Assembly (NCBI GenBank): GCA_003707065.3
Contig: PPXM03000003.1
Span: forward strand, 1-64,000
Direction of reading: 5' to 3'
Length of the DNA stretch: 64,000 nt
From: Trigonopsis variabilis
Lineage: Eukaryota > Ascomycota > Trigonopsidomycetes > Trigonopsidales > Trigonopsidaceae
Below are positions 12,382 to 22,032 of the stretch, piece after piece (position 1 is the first letter of the stretch; every line of letters begins with the position of its first letter). The translations under genes were made by a program, and so were the position numbers. The notes under the pieces were generated by a model, which saw only the letters and a list, made by a program, of their open reading frames with translations, was not told the origin of the DNA and did not search any database.

Positions 12382-12436
12382 TTATAGTTTTTATTCTTTA
12401 TGTCCCCTTCCCTAACGTGATCAGATACGATGTGCT

Positions 12437-12534
12437 ACGATTATCATGTTTATGATGGATTATTCTGCATCTAATATATATACATATATATTTTTCTATG
12501 ATTATCATGTTTATGACATATGTTCTACATCTAA
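12437..12534. repeat. Imperfect two-copy direct repeat, 61-bp period
   Basis: The segment GATTATCATGTTTATGA occurs at 12439 and again at 12500, each followed by a related TTCTRCATCTAAT. An AT-rich (TA)n-like spacer separates the copies. It lies 110-200 bp upstream of the COX19 start and could be a duplicated upstream element or neutral. Confidence 0.75.
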
Positions 12535-12644
12535 TTATAAGCAACATGAGTAAATAAGCAGAACATCGATAATAGGTACTGGTGTTCTAACATATCTCAT
12601 ACTAGTATCGTAACTCTGTTCGTTGTTGCGTATATCCGGCTGAC

Positions 12645-13039
12645 ATGTCTTTTGGAAGAGTTGGCGGTAAGACCTCAAGAAAGGCAAGTATACTGACTCT
12701 TCCAGGGGCTGGAGATTATTTCCGACCTACTCCACCGGAGAGAGGCTCCTTTCCTCTCGATCATTTTGGTATGTCGATCGTGAGGCGAAACTAAGGTCAG
12801 GCGATTGTACTACGCACATGCAGGACTATCTCAGTTGTATAAGAGCTGCCAAAGGCACGAACGCTCCCGGATGCCGTGTATTAGCTAAAAACTACCTGAA
12901 TTGTCGTATGGACAATGGATTGATGGATAGAGATGATTGGAAGAACTTGGGGTTACCAGATGATCGCAACAGGCCTAAAGCAATAGCATCTACGGATGGC
13001 ACCAGTGATCAGGGTGTACAGACTAGTCAAGAAAAGTAA
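12645..13039 (+). CDS. COX19: Cytochrome c oxidase assembly protein Cox19 (twin CX9C)
   Basis: Three exons (12645-12666, 12706-12768, 12801-13039) encode 107 residues. The family signature [13 protein letters not shown] is followed, across the second intron, by the first CX9C ([11 protein letters not shown]) and then [11 protein letters not shown] and the diagnostic [18 protein letters not shown]. The product is a soluble copper-linked assembly factor of the mitochondrial intermembrane space, imported by the Mia40 disulfide relay, so no presequence is expected. The second intron is only 32 nt, with branch-like AACTAAG next to the acceptor. Intron 1 (39 nt, with TACTGAC) is a multiple of three and free of stops, so its retention would simply add 13 residues near the N-terminus. 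Confidence 0.93.
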
Positions 13040-13178
13040 AGCCTGAGTAACAAGACTGTTGATGTTGAGACGCCATGTACTATATGAAGACTTTTCAGAT
13101 GCAATCGCTTATCATTCGTTGACTTTACAGCTATGACGCTTATACCTAATCTAGAATTGATAATCTCCTAGATCTCTT

Positions 13179-14772
13179 TTAAACATAGCTCATTTCAGCA
13201 TCTTCATCCTCTTCCTCGCCTTCGCGGTCGAGACCATCATGTTCTCCGATATCGGCTAATCCCGTCATTTCATCTCCTGTGAGGTCAAAGGAATCTTTGC
13301 TTGGACTTTCAACTTGGCCCTCAAGAAGTTGCCTTGTCCCTTTCGAATTAGGTTCTTGGTTTAATCTCTGGTTCGCATATTCCAAACTCGTATTGAGAGT
13401 AGATAAATGACGTGCCACGGATTCTAATCTGCTCTTTTCTGGCAGTCCAGGTGAGCCATTGAAGAACGTCACAATGCAATCATTACCCCCTGTTCGATCT
13501 ATCCTGCCTCTAATTTTGCCACTATGGAACTATAATCAGGACTTTCGTAGTACAGACACTTACCAATTCTAACAATATCTGCTCCACATTGAATTCTCGC
13601 GTGACTCCATCAAAATCCGTCGTTCCAGTAAAAGGCAGTTTAATCTCTCCCAATGTTATTGCACTATATATCTTGGACAGAAAATAGATATAGTTATAAA
13701 CATAAACGTGAATTAGTTTGTTGATTAGTTTAAGGTTTTCATCCCGTCTAAATACTGAATCGTACTCGTTGAGAATATGCGAGAATAGTTTCGTGTCAGA
13801 ATAAGTAAATGGATGAATAATTTCGGAGTATCCTTTCATAGAACAAGAGTTAGAGTCGTTCGATGTAGGCTCAGGAACTACCATGAAAGCCTTGGGCTGG
13901 GAAAGTTAGCAAATTTAAGTATTTCCCATACATCTTGATCTATAATTAAAGCCAATAAGACCAATTTCTTCAAAGAAACAAGCTGGAACTTGTTTTTAGA
14001 CCGGGTGGGTAATGTCCGACAGACTGTTAAATGCCAGTAAGCACTGTGGAACAATCCTCTTTCGCACTGTATCAATCCAGCAAAATAATAATATCCTGTT
14101 ATATCATACAATGTACCACATGGAGACTAGAGGAGAGAGTTAGTCTGATGCAATGATTAAAAATAGCTCACTTCGAAATCCGGAATCCCGTCTAATATAA
14201 ACGTTGAATCTTCATTAAACCGTCTAAGCTGATATATAGTCCGCAACAAATAAAGGGTTACCCTTGTTATTGATCTAGGGTGGTGTTTAACACTCTTTTT
14301 AAACGTTTTATTGGCATCTTCGAGCTAATTTTAGCGATATACTTCTAATTAAGATCAATACCTTATTTAGATCACATGATACTTTAAAATACCGGTCCAG
14401 TAATGTCAAATCTGCTCGTTAATGATAAACCGGACGCATTCGCGTACATCTAGCAGGCATGCGTTTAAAAACATCTTGGTCACCATATATCATTAGTGAA
14501 TTGGCCAGATCCCAGAAAAGTGCTTTATTATTTAGATATTTTTTGGTCTCAGTACTACAAGTTAGATCAAACTGAGTCTATAGACCTCACAGGTATATGA
14601 GCCACACTGGTGAATTTTGATCGAAAGGATATCGTGCCCTTAAACCGTCACCATCATTTAAGATCTCAATATCACCGACCGAATCTAGAAGCCTATTGAT
14701 TTGTTCTATTCTTTGATTCACATTGAATTCAGTGTTTTCGAGGACCGCCCGGACCTCTTGGTGAATGTCCAT
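13179..14772 (-). CDS. CSN3: COP9 signalosome subunit 3 (PCI protein)
   Basis: Seven exons fit on the minus strand: 14772-14591, 14554-14448, 14411-14362, 14324-14172, 14126-13932, 13896-13564 and 13529-13179, giving 456 residues with phase kept throughout. Introns are 36, 36, 37, 45, 35 and 34 nt. Helical-repeat segments precede YYYFAGLIQCERGLFHSAYWH and SLKKLVLLALI, the CSN3 TPR-like block. A PCI winged-helix region follows (VTREFNVEQILLELFHSGKI, then GRIDRT and FFNG). The tail is acidic (EGEEEDEDAE). CSN deneddylates cullins. The rival identification is Rpn3 or another PCI subunit, but length and order favour CSN3. I start at the ATG giving MDIHQEV rather than an upstream TTG. Confidence 0.75.
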
Positions 14773-15111
14773 GTTCAGAACCGTTACACTGTCCGCGGTC
14801 GCAATATATCCTCTGGCATCTACAGATCGAGTCAACTTGGCAGCGTTATGCTGATAATTACTGAGATATCCTCAATTACTATCATTTGTGCTTAGACTGT
14901 CTGTTACTGTCCAACTCACTGGCGGTCTACTATTAAGGGGCCTTGAGTATCGTTCTTGATGAGATTGTCATCATGCACCACTATCCTCTTCAGACCATAC
15001 TGGTTTCAATTCGTTGTTGCCGTATTCTAAAACTACCGGACAGAAAGTACCCAGTTAACACAGTGGGATCACTCTATCATACAGAGAATCCACCCTTTCT
15101 AATTGTGAGTC

Positions 15112-15219
15112 ATGCCGTCATCGACTCGACTATCATTGTTACTGGCACTGTGGGCAGCTGCTGTCTGCCGCGCTGAGCCTGACATTCTTTTCCAAGAGGA
15201 ATATCCATCCAGTCAATGA
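15112..15219 (+). CDS. Possible first exon of a secreted protein
   Basis: The ATG at 15112 opens a 35-codon frame. It begins with a textbook signal peptide: a short polar N-region, LSLLLALWAAAV as hydrophobic core, and a CRA cleavage-type site, followed by EPDILFQEEYPSSQ. The frame then stops. A weak GT donor (GTCAAT) overlaps the end, so it could be a first exon, but no downstream exon joined convincingly. It could also be a chance ORF. Confidence 0.25.
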   Translation: MPSSTRLSLLLALWAAAVCRAEPDILFQEEYPSSQ

Positions 15220-15769
15220 TCGATATGAGTGTACAGCTTTTCTCTGCCGTGCTGCAGGGACGCATCCCTCAAAGATGCCCGGACCTTTCTGCACTTAGGA
15301 CAGATATGGATCAAGCTTATTCTTATTCTTTACCTTACGATAGACAAAGATATTGTCTTCAAGAGCCATTGAGATTTGCTGTAAAATCTGAGCTGATTGT
15401 ATTGATAGCAGCTTACTGAGTTGTATATTAACGCTGGTAAAAATTGAGATAGCGTAAAGACCAAGAATTACATCTAGAAATGCTAGAATTGGTTGTCCTC
15501 CTCGGTCGGCATTTGTGTACTAACGCCATGTCGTTCGCCATGTGGTTAGGCACAGTCATTCCGCTTGAGATAACGTATTCATTATTCCAATCTCCGCGAT
15601 TTGTTATTCTGAAATGCCAGCCGAAAGAACGTTGATCAAGAGATAGAACAGATCCAGGACCACGCGATGAATTATGAGAGACTCTCTTCATGCTCACACA
15701 GAGTAAAGCTTCATTAGATTACCCTGTGATGTAGTGAGATATTTCTAAGACAGGTGGTCCTACTTTACG

Positions 15770-15804
15770 CTCCAAGGCAATTGCCAATTGCCATTACCTT
15801 GGAG
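15770..15804. repeat. Inverted repeat with inner 10-bp palindrome
   Basis: CTCCAAGG (15770-15777) pairs with CCTTGGAG (15797-15804), and the interior holds GGCAATTGCC, itself a perfect palindrome, plus a second AATTGCC. It sits about 660 bp upstream of MCM3. It might be a binding site or a hairpin; no RNA gene is evident. Confidence 0.7.
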
Positions 15805-16329
15805 TGAGAACTTATTTAATTGCTCCGAAGTCGTTTGAGCTGACAATCTTTTGAAATCACCCAAGTTTTTGGACCAAAATATTGCGTGCCGCTATTCAAG
15901 CTTTTTATTGCTAAAATTGAGGGATCTATCCGGTAAGCCTCTCCGTATTTTTCTTGAATGCAATTGCGTAGTACCCTAGCCTAGTAAATTCATAGGTGTT
16001 GGGTCGGTATTTAGATTCGTTCCTATTCCATAATCGAGTAACCACTATAAGAACATTATTATCTGTTCAAAGGACATCAAAATTATATCATTCGTGTGCT
16101 ACAACATATTTTCAAGACGTCGAAATTAAGACATAATTTTGCAGGATGTGCTCTTTTCCCCCAGTGCGAGAAGAAATAACTCCTAAGACATGATGGAATA
16201 ATCTATATTCATAGGGCGTAGCTGCTTATCTAGTTTTCGTTTCGTGCTCTTACAGACGACTCCCATTACGATAGATATTCTACATTCTCTTTCCACGTCG
16301 CGTTTTTAATTTAATACTCTTTGGGTAAG

Positions 16330-16335
16330 ACGCGT
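16330..16335. promoter_or_regulatory. MCB element (ACGCGT) upstream of MCM3
   Basis: A perfect ACGCGT lies 133 bp before the ATG chosen for MCM3. MBF binds this hexamer and drives G1/S transcription of replication genes in both budding and fission yeast. Its position argues that this stretch is promoter or leader rather than MCM3 coding sequence, although the frame stays open upstream. Confidence 0.6.
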
Positions 16336-16467
16336 CACAATTTAAGGCTTGTTTGTACAATAATGGCATGCGCCGCAGTCTTCGTTACAATCAAGGGGTT
16401 GACTATGTATACTAGAGGAGGGGCAAGAACATCAAGAAAGGGCAAACAGGTTACATCAAATTTAATC

Positions 16468-19032
16468 ATGGAACTGGCTCAGCCGACTGGAGATGCTTTA
16501 TACAATGATAGGGTGCGGATGTTCCAGGAATTTCTCGATCGAGATGATTCCATAATCACTTATCGAGAAGCAATACGGACGATGCTAAGTCGCGGAGAAC
16601 GCCGGTTGATAGTATCCCTGGATGAAATTCGAGAATATGATAGGACTCTATGGCAAGGGTATATTTGTTTTCTGGTAGATATTAATTATAGGATTTTAAA
16701 CTTCCCGGGAGAGTTTATACCTCCGCTGGATAGTGCACTAAGAGACGCTGTTTTAGCTATCCGAGACCCTGCACGACACGTTGTCGATGACTCCACTATT
16801 TTCTATGTCGCTTTTCGAGGAGCATTTGGTGAGTTAGCAGTCAGCCCGCGGACCATACGAGCACAACACCTGGGGAAGTTAATCTGTCTGGAAGGAATCG
16901 TGACTCGATGTTCCTTAGTTCGACCCAAGATTGTACAAAGTGTTCATTGGTGTGAAGAGACGGGTCGACATCATGCCAGAGAATACCGGGATCAGACAAT
17001 GTCGTACGAAGCACCGACTCCAATTGCATTTCCTACTGAGGACAGAGAAGGTAATCCTTTGGTTACAGAGTTTGGCTATTGTACTTATCGCGACCATCAA
17101 ATGATATCCATTCAAGAAATGCCAGAACGTGCCCCACCAGGTCAGTTACCCACTAGTTTAGATGTCATTCTTGACGATGACTTGGTTGATCGAGTCAAGC
17201 CTGGCGACAGAATTCAATTAGTTGGATTATATCGATCCTTGGGATCAAGGTCCGGTGGTACGGGCTCCTCCATCTTCAAAACTATCATAATTGGCAATCA
17301 TATTGTCCATCTGGCGTCTAAAGCTGGTGCAGGGGTTGCACAGAGCCACATTAATGATGATGATATTAGGAACATCGTTGAAACATCGAAGAAACAGAAT
17401 ATCTTTGAACTTTTGGCTCAATCACTAGCGCCGTCTATATACGGTCATAATTACATTAAACGAGCAATCCTACTAATGCTACTAGGAGGGCTAGAACGTA
17501 ATCTCGACAATGGAACTCATATCCGTGGAGATATCAATATTCTAATGGTTGGTGACCCCTCGACAGCAAAAAGTCAAATGCTACGATTTGTGCTGAATCT
17601 TGCTCCGTTAGCGATTGCGACGACTGGTCGTGGATCGTCGGGCGTTGGTCTGACAGCTGCAGTTACCACTGATAAAGAAACGGGAGAGCGAAGGCTAGAA
17701 GCTGGTGCCATGGTGCTTGCTGACAGAGGCGTGGTCTGTATAGATGAGTTTGATAAAATGAACGAGTCAGATCGAGTTGCGATTCATGAAGTTATGGAAC
17801 AACAAACAGTTACCATTGCTAAGGCGGGAATTCACACCACCTTAAATGCTCGATGCAGTGTTATTGCTGCGGCAAATCCTGTCTATGGACAATATGACAC
17901 GCATAAGGATCCCCATCAGAACATTGCCCTTCCGGACTCCTTGCTCTCACGTTTCGATTTGTTGTTTATCGTTACTGATGATATCAACGCGACAAGAGAC
18001 CGATTGATATCTCAGCATGTCTTGGATATGCATCGGTACGTAAACTCTTCCACTCAGCCAGGAATACCTGCCAATGACTCTTTTCAGCAGAATCTCCAAG
18101 TTGGCCAGGACGATGAAATCGAAGCATATACGCCAATCTACGAAAAGTATAATCCTAGCCTTCATGCCGGTATTTCGACCTCGAAAAAGAAGCGAGTTGA
18201 ATTATTCTCGAATGCTTTCATCAAAAAATACATCCAGTACGCGAAGAATAGGATCAAACCTGTTCTAACTGCGGAAGCATCAGAAACGATCACAGTCACT
18301 TATACTAGGCTGAGAAATGGTGAATTGATGGCTAGACAGCGGCGGACAGCACCGGTTACTGCTAGGACCTTGGAAACGTTGATTCGTTTAGCCACGGCCC
18401 ATGCCAAAGCTAGATTATCTAATAAAGTTGAAGCAAAAGATGCCAAAATTGCCGAAGAAATCTTACGGTTTGCTATGTTTAAAGAAGTAGTAAAAAGACC
18501 TTCCAAGCGAGCCAGAACTACGATTCCTGTTGAAGATGAATCTGAGTTCGAGTCAGAGTCCGATTCGCAGGACGAAGACCAGGCTATGGCAAATGAGCAT
18601 CCTTCTCCTCAAGCTACTTCTGCAGCATTTGTCTCCCAGACCTCGGGTTTGAATACCCAGATGAGTCATCTCACCGTAGATGACTTTCCCCTTAATTCCG
18701 ATTCAATCAACATGGAATCTCAACGATCGGAGGGCGCAGTTTTAGATGAAACTTCGCAGTTAGCTACGATAGCTGCTTCTTCGTCAAGTAATACTACCCG
18801 ACCCTCGATCTCTCATTCTAGATATGCTCTCTTCAGTAGATTACTTGGAAGTCTCACTAATACAGCCTTGTTTGAAGATGATGTATGTTCCATTGTCGAA
18901 CTAACGAAGGCTTTAAATGCTAAGGTCCAGCAGGAAGAACAGTTCTCGGATGACGAGATTTCTGCTGGCCTTGACAATCTGCATGCAGAGAACCGACTCA
19001 TGCGTGTCGACGATAACATCTATAAGCTCTAG
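16468..19032 (+). CDS. MCM3: Replicative helicase subunit Mcm3
   Basis: A single exon of 854 residues from the ATG at 16468. The frame is open further upstream, but that part lacks MCM homology and contains an MCB box, and ELAQPTGDALYNDRVRMFQEF matches the usual Mcm3 N-terminus. The MCM N-domain has the degenerate zinc-site region (CSLVRPKIVQSVHWCEETGR). The AAA+ core has Walker A GDPSTAKSQML (about residue 361), Walker B VVCIDEFDKMNESDR (about 423) and arginine finger LLSRFDLLF (about 494). A basic-plus-acidic linker (KRPSKRARTT, then DESEFESESDSQDED) precedes a C-terminal winged helix. It forms the Mcm2-7 hexamer loaded at origins. The MCM3 assignment rests on the N-domain and the GDPSTAKSQ form. 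Confidence 0.93.
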   Translation: MELAQPTGDALYNDRVRMFQEFLDRDDSIITYREAIRTMLSRGERRLIVSLDEIREYDRTLWQGYICFLVDINYRILNFPGEFIPPLDSALRDAVLAIRDPARHVVDDSTIFYVAFRGAFGELAVSPRTIRAQHLGKLICLEGIVTRCSLVRPKIVQSVHWCEETGRHHAREYRDQTMSYEAPTPIAFPTEDREGNPLVTEFGYCTYRDHQMISIQEMPERAPPGQLPTSLDVILDDDLVDRVKPGDRIQLVGLYRSLGSRSGGTGSSIFKTIIIGNHIVHLASKAGAGVAQSHINDDDIRNIVETSKKQNIFELLAQSLAPSIYGHNYIKRAILLMLLGGLERNLDNGTHIRGDINILMVGDPSTAKSQMLRFVLNLAPLAIATTGRGSSGVGLTAAVTTDKETGERRLEAGAMVLADRGVVCIDEFDKMNESDRVAIHEVMEQQTVTIAKAGIHTTLNARCSVIAAANPVYGQYDTHKDPHQNIALPDSLLSRFDLLFIVTDDINATRDRLISQHVLDMHRYVNSSTQPGIPANDSFQQNLQVGQDDEIEAYTPIYEKYNPSLHAGISTSKKKRVELFSNAFIKKYIQYAKNRIKPVLTAEASETITVTYTRLRNGELMARQRRTAPVTARTLETLIRLATAHAKARLSNKVEAKDAKIAEEILRFAMFKEVVKRPSKRARTTIPVEDESEFESESDSQDEDQAMANEHPSPQATSAAFVSQTSGLNTQMSHLTVDDFPLNSDSINMESQRSEGAVLDETSQLATIAASSSSNTTRPSISHSRYALFSRLLGSLTNTALFEDDVCSIVELTKALNAKVQQEEQFSDDEISAGLDNLHAENRLMRVDDNIYKL

Positions 19033-19421
19033 GAGGAAACGGCAAATAGAAAAATCGAACTCCGTCCAAGAGACATTTTGCTATTGTTTAATTTCTTTAA
19101 TGGTCGACTTAGCCCTTTGAACAAGATGTCCAACATACAATTTTTGTGAGCGTGTAAATGAGGTCCTGGAGTCTAAGATTCAGTGGGTAATTAATTGGAT
19201 TGGGGTTGTTCTTGAGACATGTATATATACAGCGTTAATTTAGAATATATTATGGCTATGATGGACAGATATCAGCAAATTTAATTGTCAGTAAAGTTTT
19301 TCTCGCAATCGGACAGGGTACCTCTTAACAAGACAGCCTTGGTTATCATTAACCGTCCTCACTTCACGCACGATAACTCTCTCTCTCTACAAGAGTCGCT
19401 GTTTTTAGACAACATTACTTA
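19033..19421. other. Intergenic, 3' of MCM3
   Basis: AT-rich, with no exon recognised. It probably contains the MCM3 polyadenylation region. Confidence 0.45.
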
Positions 19422-19541
19422 TCAACGAATTCCAGACCGGAACTCATAGTCAACGATATATGCGCCAGATAGAGCAACAATATTTTCTTTGAGTTCTTCC
19501 TGCCTGTCTGTCGGTTCAGCACTGCTGTCGATTACAGGAGC
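19422..19541 (-). CDS. Candidate terminal exon of an unrecognised gene
   Basis: The minus strand from 19541 to the stop at 19422-19424 encodes about 39 residues with clear protein-like composition (EELKENIVALSGAYIVDYEF is part of it). It is preceded immediately by a good acceptor (TAATTAG). An upstream exon in phase (ending FLASWRFPR, near 19585-19625) is possible with a 41-nt intron. Earlier exons would lie at 19640-20060, where I could not resolve them. No family is recognised. Confidence 0.33.
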   Translation of the reverse strand, partial: APVIDSSAEPTDRQEELKENIVALSGAYIVDYEFRSGIR

Positions 19542-20103
19542 CTAATTACACGGGACTTGTGATGGTTTTGCTACATTTGTACTCGAGGGAAACGCCAGCT
19601 AGCAAGAAAAGAAAAATTCTCACACCCCGCAAGAGAAATCAATACTTATAGCATATGTACAAACTTTGTAGGCAAACTATGCGAAGCACCAAGATACGTT
19701 ATATAAATAGCCGAGCTATGTGATTCACCTCGCTGTTCCTCACAATTGTGAGAACTTTCGACGATCCGTGAAAACAGAGCTCCACCACTTTTTGATAAGG
19801 TGTCAGGTATCGCTTTACAACTCATAATGCGGCATATCATATCTCCTCATCATAGCTATTCATACATCAAAATAAGGATGGAGATACGTTCGACGCCCAA
19901 CCGAAGAGCAGTTATTCGAGCTATTAATATGATTAAAGAAAAACACAAAGTGTAGGACTCAAAACCAAGCGGGTATTGATATCGAGATAAAGAGAGGCTT
20001 CCCACTCTCAACAGACTCGGTAACGAACTGAGGAAGCAAAGTGATGAGAGAACTTTCACCGCTACATTAGTTTTCTAAGCTCGCTAGTTACCTCGTCTGA
20101 GTC
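19542..20103. other. Intergenic, possibly with upstream exons of the 19422-19541 candidate; PRO2 promoter
   Basis: Two minus ORFs (19646-19840, 19856-20059) show no family features. The latter has a hydrophobic N-terminus and might be a first exon, but no splice chain was established. The right end must hold the PRO2 promoter. Confidence 0.35.
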
Positions 20104-21420
20104 ATGGCAGAAGAAATCGCTCGAGGTGCCAGTATTGCATCTACATATCTCAAGACCTTATCTAATCATGAACGAGTCGAAGCGTTAACTTACATTCATC
20201 AAGGATTGAAAGAATCTAAAGAACAAATCCTGGCAGGCAATCGGCTTGATATGTTGAACGCTGAAAGAAATGGTGTTTCTCCTGCTTTGATAAAGCGACT
20301 CGATTTGTCAAAGGGAGACAAATATGATGCGATGGTCCAGGGTATTTTGGATGTTGCTAAACTCGATGATCCCGTGGGAAAAGTAACACTTCAGACAAAG
20401 TTGGACCAAGGTTTAGATTTAGTCCGAGTTACTTGTCCTATTGGTGTTCTATTAGTCATTTTTGAATCCCGTCCGGAAGTCATTGCCAACATCACTGCGT
20501 TGGCGCTGAAGGCAGGTAATGCTGCCATATTAAAGGGGGGAAAAGAATCTTTTTATTCCTTTGAGGCTATCTCCAAAGTGATTAGAGCTAGTTTAGTCAA
20601 GTCCAAGGTTCCGGAGGGATGTATTCAGCTTGTCGCATCAAGGCAAGAAATCGCTGATCTACTAAAACAGGATAGATACATTGACCTGGTCATTCCAAGG
20701 GGATCAAACGAATTAGTTCGATCGGTGAAATCGAATACAAAGATTCCAGTATTAGGCCATGCCGATGGAATTTGTTCCATTTACGTGCAAGCTGATTCTG
20801 ATATAGGAATGGTGAAGCGGATTCTTATTGACGCAAAAACGACTTATCCAGCTGGATGTAATGCCGTTGAGACACTACTGATTCAAAGGTCAGCCTTATC
20901 ATTTCTTTTACCCGATTTAGCAGCTTCTTTGTCAGAAGCTGGAGTACATATGAAGGTCACAGACGAGGTTTTGAAAGTTCTTGAGAACACACAGAAAATT
21001 GATCCCAAGTATCTTAGTCTTGCGACCGAGCAGGACTTCTATACTGAATTCCTATCACTGACACTTGCTATCAAAGCGGTCGATGACGTGCAAGAAGCGA
21101 TCACCCACATCAATCTTCATTCGTCAAAACATACTGATGCCATCATTACATCTAATGAAAAGGATGCTAAGAAGTTCATGGCTGGTGTTGACTCTTCTGG
21201 CGTATATTGGAACGCAAGTACAAGGTTTGCTGATGGTTTTAGATATGGCTTTGGCGCGGAAGTGGGAATTAGTACAAATAAAATACATTCAAGAGGTCCT
21301 GTGGGATTAGAAGGACTGGTGATCTATCAATACCAAATTCATGGTCACGGTCAAGTCGCGTCAGACTATAAAGGAGCTGGGGGAAGCCGAGAATTTCTCC
21401 ACACTCCGGTCGAATTCTAA
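20104..21420 (+). CDS. PRO2: Gamma-glutamyl phosphate reductase (proline biosynthesis)
   Basis: An intronless 438-residue protein of normal family length. It reduces gamma-glutamyl-5-phosphate with NADPH to glutamate-5-semialdehyde, the second step of proline synthesis, in the cytosol. Diagnostic blocks are PIGVLLVIFESRPEVIAN, ALKAGNAAILKGGKES, DLVIPRGSNELVRS, the catalytic cysteine in TYPAGCNAVETLL, and the C-terminal RFADGFRYGFGAEVGIST and RGPVGLEGL. The ATG follows a short leader and gives the expected N-terminus (MAEEIARGASIASTYL). Confidence 0.97.
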   Translation: MAEEIARGASIASTYLKTLSNHERVEALTYIHQGLKESKEQILAGNRLDMLNAERNGVSPALIKRLDLSKGDKYDAMVQGILDVAKLDDPVGKVTLQTKLDQGLDLVRVTCPIGVLLVIFESRPEVIANITALALKAGNAAILKGGKESFYSFEAISKVIRASLVKSKVPEGCIQLVASRQEIADLLKQDRYIDLVIPRGSNELVRSVKSNTKIPVLGHADGICSIYVQADSDIGMVKRILIDAKTTYPAGCNAVETLLIQRSALSFLLPDLAASLSEAGVHMKVTDEVLKVLENTQKIDPKYLSLATEQDFYTEFLSLTLAIKAVDDVQEAITHINLHSSKHTDAIITSNEKDAKKFMAGVDSSGVYWNASTRFADGFRYGFGAEVGISTNKIHSRGPVGLEGLVIYQYQIHGHGQVASDYKGAGGSREFLHTPVEF

Positions 21421-22032
21421 TGCGAGACTCGTCAAGTCGACTGTTACGGAACCATTTGTCATTCTCAAGGCTCAGGTAAAATCTTGCCACGCTTATCAGT
21501 GAGATGTCGATCTACTGGATAAAGTTACGGCTCTGAAAGGGAGAATAACTAGACCATTCTAATGGTTCATGTTGTGCATAAGAACCATCTATCAGAAGAA
21601 TAGGTGTATCTTTATCTGTGGCGTATTATGCATTGTTTTCGTGATGTGATCCTCTTGTTCAAATATTGTCCGTCGACTTACTGACGGCAATCGGCACATT
21701 TAACTAGGACGTAAAGGAAACTTTAGTATAATAAGCGTCTACAAAAAGCGTTGGTGTAAAAAACAACCAAGGTTTTTTTTTCCGAAAACAATATTAAACA
21801 TCTGCTAAGGTCTTCGTTAGTTTAAGGAGAAATGACGATGAGAAAGCAGCCGCATCGGAAGATGCCAAAGATAACCAATCTCAGAATCTCAAGCGCACCA
21901 AGGATGAGGGGTACCGCCTTTCTCCTTATCGGGAGAGTTATGTTCAAACAGCAAAAGCAAAATCAGGTAGGGTAAATGTTACTAAAAATCCTAGCGTTAC
22001 AAAAATTTTCCCGCTAGCGACAGTTTTGAATC
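21421..22032. other. Intergenic between PRO2 and IMP3
   Basis: This stretch holds a 48-codon basic ORF (21832-21978) upstream of IMP3, which may be an upstream ORF or chance. Nothing else is supported. Confidence 0.45.

Larger units (their letters stand above)
11889..12644. other. Intergenic region between divergent CPY and COX19
   Basis: This is the shared upstream region. It contains a GATA/CATA microsatellite (12341-12381) and two copies of a 37-39 bp unit at a 61-bp period (12437-12534). No exon chain is seen. Confidence 0.6.
14773..16467. other. 1.7 kb stretch between CSN3 and MCM3 without an assigned gene
   Basis: No complete gene could be built. It holds a short ORF with a clean secretory leader at 15112, an inverted repeat at 15770-15804, an MCB box at 16330 and several medium-length ORFs (14943-15176, 15216-15419, minus 15428-15697) without recognisable domains. 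A fast-evolving, multi-exon secreted protein gene cannot be excluded. Confidence 0.5.

Noticed and set aside
21832-21978. 48-codon basic ORF before IMP3
   Set aside because: No conservation evidence; it could be an upstream ORF but nothing in the sequence supports it.
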